Part shown: one piece after another, positions 15,285-23,925 of the stretch
Position numbering within the stretch: position 1 is the first letter of the stretch
Layout: every line of letters starts with the position of its first letter
Assembly: GCF_030409835.1 (NCBI RefSeq)
Contig: NZ_JAUFQO010000016.1
Location: forward strand, 620,001 to 684,000
Direction: 5' to 3'
Source of the DNA: Lutimonas halocynthiae
GTDB lineage: Bacteria > Bacteroidota > Bacteroidia > Flavobacteriales > Flavobacteriaceae
Length of the DNA: 64,000 bases
Made by a program: the position numbers and the translations under genes
Notes under the pieces: model-generated
The model's database searches: none
What the model was told of the DNA's origin: nothing
The model's input: the letters and a program-made list of their open reading frames with translations, nothing else

Positions 15285-17168
15285 TTATGATGGGAGTAAT
15301 TTAGAAAGATCATTTTTGGTCAAAATACCCACCAGATCTTCAAGTTCTATAATTGGTAAACACCCGATTTTGTTATCAATCATAATTTTGTTCGCCTTTT
15401 CAATTGATGTTTCAGAATCAACCGTGATGATGTTCTTCACCATAATGTCTTTGGCAACAATTATATTGGTATCCTGACCTTTTATTTCCAAAATATTTGT
15501 TTTGGTGATCAAACCTGTGAGCCTATTATTATCATCCACTACAGGGATATGATGAATGTTTCTCCATTCCATAATTTTAGCAACGAGTTCAACTAAGTCA
15601 TTTTCTTTAACCACAAATACTTCAGTGGTCATGAATTTTTCCAGTTTGCTTATTCCAACATCTAAATTCAATACATGATTATCTTTGGCTATTTCCCATT
15701 CATGAACTGGTTTACCTGATTTTTGATTCTTGTATAGATGAGCTGTCAACGTAGCATTAGCAATGTCTTTGGTCATCTTGGTTTTCAAAATTCGGTTGCT
15801 GTATTTAAGCCATTGGGCTCCTGTATGTCTTGAAGAGGCTCTTTTTTCAATTATAGTAAGGTATTTATCAATATCTGCTTTATCTATTTTAGATTTTAAC
15901 AAGCCATCACGAGCAATAGGAAGTAATTCTTCCAAGATTAGTCTGCGCGCTGAAATCCCTCTCCCAAACCAATTAAAATAAGTATTAATCCCTGTTCTTG
16001 CTGCATTTATAAAATTCCCTTTAACCTCATTAAACGGAGTTGACGCATCCAGTTTTTTATATTTATCCGGCATCCCCTGCATAACGCCTATCCAGAACAA
16101 TGCATTAGCCACTTCATCTTTGACAGTCGGACCAGCCGGAATATACCTGTTTTCTATACGCATATGAGGAACACCATTGTTCTGACCATAACACATTCTA
16201 TTCCATCTATAAATGGTTCCATTATGAATGCCAATTGCCTCCAGTTTCGGGATTTCCCCTCTATTGAGTTTGGCTACTGCATCTTCTTTTAAATCGGTCG
16301 TTAATAAGGGTGTATACCTAACAATATCATCCTGGTAAAGTTCAATTATTGAATTTTTGATCCAGCTACTACCAAAGGAGACTCTTGGTTTTTGTTCGCG
16401 AAGCAAGTACGATTTATTCCTTAAATCGACACTTTGCTGAAAAAGGGCAATTCTCGTTTCACTCCATAATTCTCTTCCTAATAATAATGGTGAATTGGCA
16501 GATATTGACAACACCGGTCCGGCGATAGCCTGTGCCCAGTTATACTTGTCAACCATTTCATTAACAGGTATTTGAAGATGAACTTGAAAACTTGTATTGC
16601 AGGCTTCAAACAATATAGATTTATGATTAAGAATCAGTTCATCTACCCCTTTTATTTTGAGCATAAAATCATCTCCTCTAATATCTTTCAATATTTTGTT
16701 CAGCACTTTATACCTTGGATAAGGCGTGATATTCTTGAATACCATATCACGCTTTCTTAGAGTGGGTAGAATTCCAGTAAGAATTATTTTAGTCTCGTCT
16801 ATTTCATTGGCAATAGTATCTCCATGAGAAATAAGCTTGGTGAGATCTTTATCTATTTGAGAAAAACAATCATTTTTAAGCTCGAGAGGATCAAGGTTGA
16901 TTTCTAAATTGAAAAGTGCCAGTTCTGTAGTAAAATGCCTGTCATTAATTTGTTCAAGAACCTTAATTGCGTTACAAGAAGGTCTGAAGTTTTTATCAAC
17001 GAGACATAATTCCTGCTCGGCTCCAACTCTTTGGATGCCTTTTTCAAACATATCCTGCTCAAGCATCATTTCAAGTGCCTTTACATCATTTAACAAATGA
17101 TATAAAAATTCTTTTCGTTCCCTTAAGCTTTCAATGGCTTTTACTGATTGCGAACCCATTCCTGGCAT
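15285..17168 (-). CDS. GCS2-family carboxylate-amine ligase fused to two CBS domains
   Basis: 627 residues. Residues about 35-460 form a glutamate-cysteine-ligase-2-type amidoligase, with R-V-G-A-E-Q-E-L-C-L-V-D near 47-58, the acidic metal/ATP residues of E-L-A-L-F-N-L-E-I-N-L-D-P, and the later H-M-R-I-E-N-R-Y-I-P near 340. Residues about 513-627 are a tandem CBS pair (M-T-T-E-V-F-V-V and D-I-M-V-K-N-I-I-T-V-D repeats). GCS2 enzymes join an amino group to a carboxylate using ATP; CBS pairs usually sense adenine nucleotides. The organism has bacillithiol genes, so this is not safely called gshA. It heads a two-gene unit with the AstE-like hydrolase 3 bases downstream. The ATG at 17168 gives M-P-G-M-G-S-Q; no better start is visible. 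Confidence 0.85.
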   Translation of the reverse strand: MPGMGSQSVKAIESLRERKEFLYHLLNDVKALEMMLEQDMFEKGIQRVGAEQELCLVDKNFRPSCNAIKVLEQINDRHFTTELALFNLEINLDPLELKNDCFSQIDKDLTKLISHGDTIANEIDETKIILTGILPTLRKRDMVFKNITPYPRYKVLNKILKDIRGDDFMLKIKGVDELILNHKSILFEACNTSFQVHLQIPVNEMVDKYNWAQAIAGPVLSISANSPLLLGRELWSETRIALFQQSVDLRNKSYLLREQKPRVSFGSSWIKNSIIELYQDDIVRYTPLLTTDLKEDAVAKLNRGEIPKLEAIGIHNGTIYRWNRMCYGQNNGVPHMRIENRYIPAGPTVKDEVANALFWIGVMQGMPDKYKKLDASTPFNEVKGNFINAARTGINTYFNWFGRGISARRLILEELLPIARDGLLKSKIDKADIDKYLTIIEKRASSRHTGAQWLKYSNRILKTKMTKDIANATLTAHLYKNQKSGKPVHEWEIAKDNHVLNLDVGISKLEKFMTTEVFVVKENDLVELVAKIMEWRNIHHIPVVDDNNRLTGLITKTNILEIKGQDTNIIVAKDIMVKNIITVDSETSIEKANKIMIDNKIGCLPIIELEDLVGILTKNDLSKLLPS

Positions 17169-17235
17169 ATTTACCTATAAAAATATGGTAAATCTCTTCA
17201 GGATTCAATGATTAATATCATGTATGAATTAGGCG

Positions 17236-18513
17236 CTAAGCTCTTGAAAAAAGCGGCTTATCTTTCATTAGGTCATTCACTTTTAATGCCACCGCTTCTA
17301 AAACAGCTTCATCTTCAAAGTTATTAATCACCTCATCAATGAGATCAACAATTAAGGCCATGTCATTTTCTAAAAGACCTCTGGTCGTAATGGCTGCAGT
17401 TCCAATACGTATTCCAGAAGTGATAAAAGGCGATTTATCGTCAAATGGAACCATGTTTTTATTCACAGTAATATCCGCTTTAACCAATGCGTTCTCTGCC
17501 TCTTTCCCAGTAATATTTTTATTCCTTAGATCGATAAGCATCATATGGTTATCCGTTCCACCTGAAATGATATGATAATCCTTGGCCACTAGCGCTTCTG
17601 CCATGGCAGCAGCATTTTTCTTTACTTGTATCTGATAATTAAGAAATTCATCAGTCAATGCCTCTCCAAAAGCTATGGCTTTTGCAGCAATAATATGCTC
17701 CAATGGTCCGCCTTGTGTTCCAGGGAAAACAGCTGAATTCAATAATGTACTCATCATTTTAACCTTTCCCTTAGGAGTCTTTTCACCAAAAGGATTTTCA
17801 AAATCTTTACCTAACATAATAATACCACCCCTTGGTCCTCTTAAGGTTTTATGGGTAGTAGTAGTCACAATATGACAATGAGGTATCGGATCGTTCAAAA
17901 TACCTTTGGCTATCAATCCAGCCGGATGTGATATATCAGCAAGCAAAATTGCTCCAACACTGTCAGCTATTTCTCTAAATCTTTTAAAATCAATATCTCT
18001 TGAATAAGCAGATGCCCCTGCAATGATCAATTGCGGTTTAACTTCATTAGCTTTCTCTTGAATCTTATCATAATCCAAAACTCCGGTTTCTCTTTCAACT
18101 CCGTAAAAAGAAGGCTTGTATAATTTTCCAGAAAAATTTACTGTAGAACCATGTGTTAAGTGTCCACCATGTGACAGGTCAAAACCGAGTATTCTATCGC
18201 CTGGTTTCAAAACGGCCTGAAATGCAGCGGTATTGGCTTGTGAACCTGAATGAGGTTGCACATTAACATATTCAGCATTGAATAAAGTCTTCGCCCTATC
18301 AATGGCAATTTGTTCAATTTGATCAACCACTTCACAACCTCCGTAATATCTTTTCCCAGGATATCCTTCAGCATATTTGTTGGTCAAAATGGAGCCTGCA
18401 GCTTCCATTACTTGTTCACTAACAAAGTTTTCTGAAGCAATTAATTCCAAACCATTGGTTTGTCTTTCTTTTTCCTCAGATATCAGGTCAAAAATTATTT
18501 CATCACGGCTCAT
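17236..18513 (-). CDS. glyA: Serine hydroxymethyltransferase
   Basis: 425 residues, the normal length. Markers: L-I-A-S-E-N-F-V-S near 24-32, the [15 protein letters not shown] segment near 46-60, H-S-G-S-Q-A-N near 89-95, and the pyridoxal-phosphate lysine in [13 protein letters not shown]. The enzyme interconverts serine and glycine while loading a one-carbon unit onto tetrahydrofolate in the cytoplasm. It is transcribed alone from a consensus promoter, and is divergent from the fumarylacetoacetase gene. Confidence 0.97.
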   Translation of the reverse strand: MSRDEIIFDLISEEKERQTNGLELIASENFVSEQVMEAAGSILTNKYAEGYPGKRYYGGCEVVDQIEQIAIDRAKTLFNAEYVNVQPHSGSQANTAAFQAVLKPGDRILGFDLSHGGHLTHGSTVNFSGKLYKPSFYGVERETGVLDYDKIQEKANEVKPQLIIAGASAYSRDIDFKRFREIADSVGAILLADISHPAGLIAKGILNDPIPHCHIVTTTTHKTLRGPRGGIIMLGKDFENPFGEKTPKGKVKMMSTLLNSAVFPGTQGGPLEHIIAAKAIAFGEALTDEFLNYQIQVKKNAAAMAEALVAKDYHIISGGTDNHMMLIDLRNKNITGKEAENALVKADITVNKNMVPFDDKSPFITSGIRIGTAAITTRGLLENDMALIVDLIDEVINNFEDEAVLEAVALKVNDLMKDKPLFSRA

Positions 18514-18548
18514 GAATACAGTTTTTATTATTTAGTTAAAATCCTTCA

Positions 18549-18580
18549 CAAAAGTAATAAATTCATCCTTCATATATCAA
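18549..18580 (-). promoter_or_regulatory. Promoter of glyA
   Basis: Minus-strand TACTTTTG (18549-18556) with TTG 21 bases upstream (18578-18580), 35 bases before the glyA ATG. A TATATTTG box on the plus strand at 18589-18596 may serve the divergent fumarylacetoacetase gene, but I find no TTG at the right distance for it. Confidence 0.5.
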
Positions 18581-18654
18581 GAAACTTCTATATTTGAAAT
18601 GAAATAATTGTATTCTTAAATTCTGGATATTTTTTTATTAAATTCTCAAAAATC

Positions 18655-19950
18655 ATGAAGATAACTGCTAACAATCCAAAGAGAAAATCCTGGTTACTTG
18701 TTGAAAAAAAATCAGACTTTCCTATTCAAAACTTACCTTTTGGGGTTTTTCTAACTAAAGATGACGTCATCACTATTGGAACAAGAATTGGAGACTATGC
18801 CATTGATCTTGCTGCACTGCAGCAGTTGGGATATTTCGAAGGAATTCCTCTAGCTGCTGATATTTTCATGCAAGACACCTTAAATGATTTTATTGCAGAT
18901 GGTTTAACAACATGGCGCCTGGTCAGAAACAGAATTGCAGACATCTTTGATCTTGAGAATAAAAAATTACAAAACAACAAAAAGCATAGGCAGGTTGTTA
19001 TTTTTAGTATTGATGAAATTGAAATGATCCTACCTGTTGAAATAGGTGATTATACTGATTTTTATTCGAGTAAGGATCACGCTACAAATGTGGGTACCAT
19101 GTTTAGAGACCCTGAAAATGCCCTTTTGCCAAACTGGGTTCATATTCCGGTAGGTTATCATGGAAGGTCTTCATCTATAGTAGTTTCGGGTACAAAAATA
19201 CGCAGACCTTTGGGGCAGACGATTCCTCAAGGGGCTTCAAACCCTGTTTTTGGACCTTCTAAATTATTGGATTTTGAAGTGGAAATGGGCTTCATCACCA
19301 CTGATGCAAATAAACTTGGAAAGGCTATTGAAGTAGATGATGCCAGAAATCACATTTTTGGAATGGTCTTGCTCAATGATTGGAGCGCCAGAGATATTCA
19401 AAAATGGGAGTATGTTCCACTGGGTCCTTTTCTTGCCAAAAATTTTGCTTCTACAATATCACCATGGGTTGTCACCCTTGATGCCCTTGAGCCATTTAAA
19501 ACAGCTGGTCCGGTTCAAGACCCTAAGCCACTTCCCTATTTAGTGGATGAGGGCCAAACAAGTTTTGACATTGAAATTCAAACTTATATCAAACCTAAAA
19601 AACAAAAAGAAACACTGGTCAGTAATACAAATTTCAAAAATTTATATTGGAGTATTGCCCAACAATTGGCCCATCAGACTGTTAATGGTTGTAATGTTAG
19701 AGCCGGAGACCTTTATGGAAGTGGCACCATTTCAGGAAAAGAAAAAACAAGTTTTGGGTCTATGCTTGAATTGACATGGAAAGGCACTGAGCCGCTTATC
19801 ATGTCAGATGGTTCTGAAAGAAAATTTATTAACGACGGTGACACGGTAATAATGAAGGCTTCTTGCAAAAATGAAGACCTCAAAATAGGTTTTGGGGAGT
19901 GTATTGGTAAAATCAAAAAAGCAAGAACTTATCCTAAAGAAAAGCCTTAA
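18655..19950 (+). CDS. fahA: Fumarylacetoacetase
   Basis: 431 residues, close to the usual length. An N-terminal SH3-like part (residues 1-110: F-P-I-Q-N-L-P-F-G-V-F, I-G-x-Y-A-I-D-L) precedes the hydrolase domain with D-Y-T-D-F-Y-S-S-K-D-H-A-T-N-V-G near 124-139, P-V-G-Y-H-G-R-S-S-S near 163-172, D-F-E-V-E-M-G-F near 206-213 and L-L-N-D-W-S-A-R-D-I-Q near 239-249. These contain the metal ligands and the catalytic His. It cleaves fumarylacetoacetate to fumarate and acetoacetate, the last step of tyrosine breakdown. No other tyrosine-degradation gene is adjacent. Confidence 0.95.
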   Translation: MKITANNPKRKSWLLVEKKSDFPIQNLPFGVFLTKDDVITIGTRIGDYAIDLAALQQLGYFEGIPLAADIFMQDTLNDFIADGLTTWRLVRNRIADIFDLENKKLQNNKKHRQVVIFSIDEIEMILPVEIGDYTDFYSSKDHATNVGTMFRDPENALLPNWVHIPVGYHGRSSSIVVSGTKIRRPLGQTIPQGASNPVFGPSKLLDFEVEMGFITTDANKLGKAIEVDDARNHIFGMVLLNDWSARDIQKWEYVPLGPFLAKNFASTISPWVVTLDALEPFKTAGPVQDPKPLPYLVDEGQTSFDIEIQTYIKPKKQKETLVSNTNFKNLYWSIAQQLAHQTVNGCNVRAGDLYGSGTISGKEKTSFGSMLELTWKGTEPLIMSDGSERKFINDGDTVIMKASCKNEDLKIGFGECIGKIKKARTYPKEKP

Positions 19951-19955
19951 TGCTA

Positions 19956-20321
19956 TTATAATTTGGGGATGATATCGAGTAAGGCGTGATGCGAATCATG
20001 AGCGATAACCTCTGCGTCTTTAACTACGATAAGCTGAGGAGATTCATGACGTATGGCCAAAGATTCAGCCAACCAATTTGACAATTCCCGCTCTCCCTGA
20101 ATGTGTAAAAAGTAGTAGGATTCATCCCGTTCTTTTATTTGTTTTTCAAAACGGCTTAACACCATTGAACTGATTCCGCAGCGACTGCTATGTTTAAATA
20201 TAAATACCGGCTTTTCAAGGGATAATTCAAGGATTTCTGACCATTGTTCCTTTTGCTCCAATCCAATTCTATTAGGTTGACCTTGGGTATCATCTTTTCC
20301 TGACTTAAAAAATTCAAACAT
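19956..20321 (-). CDS. ytxJ: Bacillithiol-system redox-active protein YtxJ
   Basis: 121 residues, thioredoxin-like (DUF2847). The active-site strip is F-I-F-K-H-S-S-R-C-G-I-S near residues 40-51, with a single cysteine; the B. subtilis family has T-R-C-P-I-S, so the residue after the cysteine is Gly here. After it come W-L-A-E-S-L-A-I-R-H-E-S-P-Q-L-I, matching the cis-proline strand. Proteins of this type are predicted monothiol bacilliredoxins that remove bacillithiol from proteins. Together with bshA and bshB1 in this window it supports a bacillithiol-using cell. It starts 5 bases after the stop of the phosphoesterase gene, as third gene of the PRODH operon. Confidence 0.88.
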   Translation of the reverse strand: MFEFFKSGKDDTQGQPNRIGLEQKEQWSEILELSLEKPVFIFKHSSRCGISSMVLSRFEKQIKERDESYYFLHIQGERELSNWLAESLAIRHESPQLIVVKDAEVIAHDSHHALLDIIPKL

Positions 20322-20326
20322 AATTT

Positions 20327-21589
20327 TTAACCATTTTTAGTTAATTCAATAAGGGTAATCTCTGGCCATATCCCTACTCTTCCGGGAAAACCTAAAAAAC
20401 CAAACCCTCTATTCACATATAAAAGTTGTTTCTTTTTCTTGTAAAGCCCCGCCCATTGAGGGTAAATATATTTGATTGGACTCCACTTAAAACCGGGTAT
20501 ATCAACCCCAAATTGCATCCCATGGGTATGACCAGACAAAGTCAAATCAATATGGACAGGATAATCTATGACTTTCTTATCCCAATGAGTCGGATCATGA
20601 CTCAAAAGAACCTTAAAACCAACTTCTTCCTTACCTGATAATGCCTTGTCAAGATCACCTTTTTGAGGAAATGGCGGATTGCCCCAATTTTCAACTCCGT
20701 AAATACCAATAACATCCTCCCCTTTGGTAAGGATACTGTTCTCGTTATTCAACAATTGAAAACCCATTTCTTTCTGGTACCGATAAAGCAATTCCATATT
20801 CTCTTGCTTATCCTGAGCAGAATCCCATTTTTTATAATCTCCATAGTCATGATTTCCCAAAACTGAATACACACCATAAGGCGCTTTCAATGTCTTAAAA
20901 TCTTCTATAAAAGGTAAAATCTCACGAGAATCATTATTGACCAGATCACCTGTAAAGAGTATAACATCTGCCTTTTGCTGATTGATCAATGCAATGCCAT
21001 CCATAATAGCTTCTCTGCTATCAAAACTACCCGAATGAATATCTGAAATCTGAACAATTTTAAAACCTTCAAAAGCTTTAGGCAGATTATCAAAGGCTAA
21101 CTTTACTTTTTTAACCCTGAAATCATACTTTCCTTTGGTAATGCCATATAACATGGATGTAAAAGGGATTCCGGCAAAAATCAACCCTGCCTGCCTTATA
21201 AATCCTCTCCTACCTGGTCTGCTGATCGTTTTTTTATCTGCTTTTATAAAGCTTCTGAGTATGTTAAATACATGTTCCAGAAATCTGAAAACATCTTCAA
21301 ATAAAAAGAAAAGAAGCAATAAAATTTTAACAACTATAAGCGAAAAAAAGAAACCAATGGCTAGATTCGGTGCTAGCTCAACCTGTAAGGGTTTAACCGT
21401 AAAATAAAAGTATAAATAATAAAACCCGATATAGCTTAACAAGACAGATACGCCATAAGCAACATTTAAAAAAGTCTTCCATTTACTTTTCTGTATACTT
21501 TTACGCAGTGCTGAATAAACATAAGCATCCATCACCAGTAACACTATAAGTGTCCAGATAATGTTAATCGAAATATTCCTTGTCGACAT
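20327..21589 (-). CDS. Membrane-anchored calcineurin-like metallophosphoesterase
   Basis: 420 residues. Three N-terminal membrane helices (about 8-25, 40-62 and 75-98) and a fourth hydrophobic stretch with an R-R-G-F-I-R start near 130-150 precede a metallophosphoesterase domain: V-Q-I-S-D-I-H-S-G (D-x-H), L-F-T-G-D-L-V-N-N (G-D), V-L-G-N-H-D-Y-G-D (G-N-H-D), L-L-S-H-D-P and L-S-G-H-T-H-G-M (G-H-x-H). All metal ligands are present. This is the YaeI-like branch whose characterised members act on lipid or UDP-diacylglucosamine-type phosphoesters, but the substrate here is not known. The gene starts directly after the stop codon of proline dehydrogenase with no spacer, so translation is coupled. 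Confidence 0.85.
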   Translation of the reverse strand: MSTRNISINIIWTLIVLLVMDAYVYSALRKSIQKSKWKTFLNVAYGVSVLLSYIGFYYLYFYFTVKPLQVELAPNLAIGFFFSLIVVKILLLLFFLFEDVFRFLEHVFNILRSFIKADKKTISRPGRRGFIRQAGLIFAGIPFTSMLYGITKGKYDFRVKKVKLAFDNLPKAFEGFKIVQISDIHSGSFDSREAIMDGIALINQQKADVILFTGDLVNNDSREILPFIEDFKTLKAPYGVYSVLGNHDYGDYKKWDSAQDKQENMELLYRYQKEMGFQLLNNENSILTKGEDVIGIYGVENWGNPPFPQKGDLDKALSGKEEVGFKVLLSHDPTHWDKKVIDYPVHIDLTLSGHTHGMQFGVDIPGFKWSPIKYIYPQWAGLYKKKKQLLYVNRGFGFLGFPGRVGIWPEITLIELTKNG

Positions 21590-22756
21590 CTATACTTTTC
21601 TTCTTTTCTTTTCGATTGAGATCAAATCAAGTTCTCTGTTGGTTTGTCCTGCAACTGAGGTGTTTTCCTCTGCTCTTCTGATCAAATAAGGCATCACATC
21701 TTTAACCGGACCAAAAGGAAGGTATTTCGCTACATTAAAACCTTGATCGGCCAAATTATAAGAAATATTATCGCTCATCCCGTATAATTGACCAAACCAC
21801 AATCGGTTATCAGTTTTTTTATAGTTGGAGTTATTGATAAGATCCATTAATAAATACGAACTGTTTTCATTATGGGTTCCACAAAAAATTGACATGTCAT
21901 CCAAATTTTCAAACATATAGGTAAGCACTGCATTAAAATTCTCATCAGTTTCAGCCTTTGTGGCACAAATCGGATCTGTGTATTTTTTTTCTTCTGCACG
22001 TTCTCTTTCCTTTTCCATATAAGCTCCTCTGACAAGCTTCATGCCAATTTTAAATCCTTTTTCCTTAGCACGTTGATGAAGTCCTTTCAAATATTCAAGT
22101 CTATCGTGTCTATACAGTTGTAATGTGCTGAAAATGATCACTTTTTCTTTATTGTATTTCTCCATCAATGATTCCATCAGCTCATCCACTGCATCTTGCA
22201 TCCAGCTTTCTTCAGCATCTACCAGCAAGCATTCATCTTTATCATAACAAGCTTTGGCAACTTTTTCAAATCTATCAACTACTTTAGACCATTCTATTTT
22301 TTCCTCTTCACTTAAGGCAACATTTTCAGTAAGCTTTCTATATAATTCAAATCGGCCGAATCCACTCGGTTTAAAAACCGCGAAAGGCATTGCTTCCTTT
22401 TCATTAACAAAATTGATTAAGGAAAGTATTTTTTTCAGTACAAGGTCAAATTGGGCTTCCTCTTCTTTTCCTTCAACAGAGTAGTCCAAAACCGAATATA
22501 CTTTCTTACTGTACATCCTTTCTATAATTGTCATACAGTCATCTTCACTTACTCCTCCACAGAAATGATCAAAAACAGTAGATCTGATCAATCCTTCAAC
22601 AGGGAGTGACGATTTTAAGGCAAACTTTGTTACAGCCGTACCTATTTTTACCAAAGGTTCACTTTTAATCAGTTTGAATAAAAAATAAGCTCTTTCAAGT
22701 TCAGAATCAGATTTTAAACTAAAAGCAACTTCCGTATTATTAAAAAGTTTCTTCAT
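21590..22756 (-). CDS. Proline dehydrogenase (monofunctional PRODH)
   Basis: 388 residues from the ATG at 22756. A longer frame opens at 22804, but its first codons lie across the -33/-7 promoter, so the shorter start is preferred; it also gives the K-K-L-F-N-N-T-E-V-A-F start usual in flavobacteria. The barrel domain shows F-K-P-S-G-F-G-R near 144-151, L-V-D-A-E-E-S-W near 184-191, M-K-L-V-R-G-A-Y-M-E near 243-252, G-T-H-N near 300-303, and the R-R-A-E-E-N motif near the end that binds proline. It oxidises proline to pyrroline-5-carboxylate and passes electrons to quinone. The pyrroline-5-carboxylate dehydrogenase is not fused and not in this window. Confidence 0.93.
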   Translation of the reverse strand: MKKLFNNTEVAFSLKSDSELERAYFLFKLIKSEPLVKIGTAVTKFALKSSLPVEGLIRSTVFDHFCGGVSEDDCMTIIERMYSKKVYSVLDYSVEGKEEEAQFDLVLKKILSLINFVNEKEAMPFAVFKPSGFGRFELYRKLTENVALSEEEKIEWSKVVDRFEKVAKACYDKDECLLVDAEESWMQDAVDELMESLMEKYNKEKVIIFSTLQLYRHDRLEYLKGLHQRAKEKGFKIGMKLVRGAYMEKERERAEEKKYTDPICATKAETDENFNAVLTYMFENLDDMSIFCGTHNENSSYLLMDLINNSNYKKTDNRLWFGQLYGMSDNISYNLADQGFNVAKYLPFGPVKDVMPYLIRRAEENTSVAGQTNRELDLISIEKKRRKV

Positions 22757-22772
22757 GCTAATTTGTTTTTCG

Positions 22773-22804
22773 CAAAGATACCGAGAGTGATTTATTTTTT
22801 TCAA
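22773..22804 (-). promoter_or_regulatory. Promoter of the PRODH-phosphoesterase-ytxJ operon
   Basis: Minus-strand TATCTTTG (22773-22780) with TTG 21 bases upstream (22802-22804), a near-ideal Bacteroidota promoter 16 bases before the ATG at 22756. The short leader it implies is one reason for choosing that start. Confidence 0.55.
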
Positions 22805-22841
22805 TTATTTGACCGTTATTTGCATGATAAAATTTATTTTT

Positions 22842-23912
22842 ATGCAGTCAATCTTATCTACGAATTACTATGTGCATTTTGAAGAAAGTGCCTACACTAA
22901 TTTGGGTCAATATCTCAATGAAAATTTTCATTCAAAAATTTTTATTCTCGTAGATACAAACACTAAAAAGCATTGCCTTCCTTTATTTCTCAAAAAATCT
23001 GAACTACAGGCTAAAGCTGAAATTATTGAAGTTTCTGCGGGAGAGATTCATAAGAATATTACGACATGTAACTTGTTGTGGAACAAATTTTCTGAACTTG
23101 GTGCTGACCGCAAATCTATAATTATAAATTTGGGTGGAGGCGTTATTACAGACATGGGAGGTTTTGTAGCCTCAACATTTAAGCGTGGTGTGAAATTCAT
23201 CAACATTCCGACTACCCTATTGAGTATGGTTGATGCATCAGTTGGTGGGAAAACTGGAGTTGACCTAGGGGCCTTAAAAAATCAAATTGGTCTTTTTAGC
23301 AATCCCGAAATGGTCCTTATTGATATGGATTTTTTAAATACCGTTTCAACGCGTGAAATGAAATCTGGTCTGGCAGAAATCATTAAATATGGTTTTACTT
23401 TTGACCAAGCGCTGTGGCAAACGATCAAAACATTCAAAGACCTTGACATGAGTGTTATTAAAAAATTGGTTCATAGATCAGTTGAAATAAAAAATGATGT
23501 TGTTCTTCAGGATCTCTTAGAAAATAGTTTAAGAAAATCATTGAATTTTGGCCATACAATCGGTCATGCCATTGAGTCGTATTTTTTAGAATCTCCGGAT
23601 AAAAAAAGTTTGACTCATGGAGAGGCTATAGCCGTTGGGATGGTGATCGAATTGTATTATTCTTCAGTTGAGTTCAATTTCCCTTTACAATACACAAATG
23701 AACTCAAGTCTTTTGTTAATGAGTTTTATGGCACCGTAGCTATTGAAGTTGATGACATGCCTGACATTATCGATCTGATGAAGTACGATAAAAAGAACGT
23801 TAATGGAAAGGTGAATTTTGTGTTGCTCGACACCTTAGAACACTGTCAGTTAGATGTGCAATTAAGCACCGAAACAATACTTGAAGGATTGAATTATTAT
23901 ATGAAAAACTAA
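22842..23912 (+). CDS. aroB: 3-dehydroquinate synthase
   Basis: 356 residues from the ATG at 22842; two upstream in-frame ATGs would add a poorly conserved hydrophobic lead. Motifs: N-L-G-G-G-V-I-T-D-M-G-G-F-V-A-S near 100-115, P-T-T-L-L-S-M-V-D-A-S-V-G-G-K-T-G near 127-143, the zinc-site E-I-I-K-Y-G near 182-187, and N-F-G-H-T-I-G-H-A-I-E near 238-248. The enzyme closes the ring of DAHP to 3-dehydroquinate, the second step of the shikimate pathway. It stands alone between the divergent PRODH operon and the convergent bshA gene. Confidence 0.95.
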   Translation: MQSILSTNYYVHFEESAYTNLGQYLNENFHSKIFILVDTNTKKHCLPLFLKKSELQAKAEIIEVSAGEIHKNITTCNLLWNKFSELGADRKSIIINLGGGVITDMGGFVASTFKRGVKFINIPTTLLSMVDASVGGKTGVDLGALKNQIGLFSNPEMVLIDMDFLNTVSTREMKSGLAEIIKYGFTFDQALWQTIKTFKDLDMSVIKKLVHRSVEIKNDVVLQDLLENSLRKSLNFGHTIGHAIESYFLESPDKKSLTHGEAIAVGMVIELYYSSVEFNFPLQYTNELKSFVNEFYGTVAIEVDDMPDIIDLMKYDKKNVNGKVNFVLLDTLEHCQLDVQLSTETILEGLNYYMKN

Positions 23913-23925
23913 GTGGTTATCCTTA

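Noticed and set aside
14112-17168. Calling the pair gshA and astE
   Set aside because: No other glutathione or arginine-succinyltransferase genes are near, bacillithiol genes are present, and GCS2 and AstE families have many other substrates.
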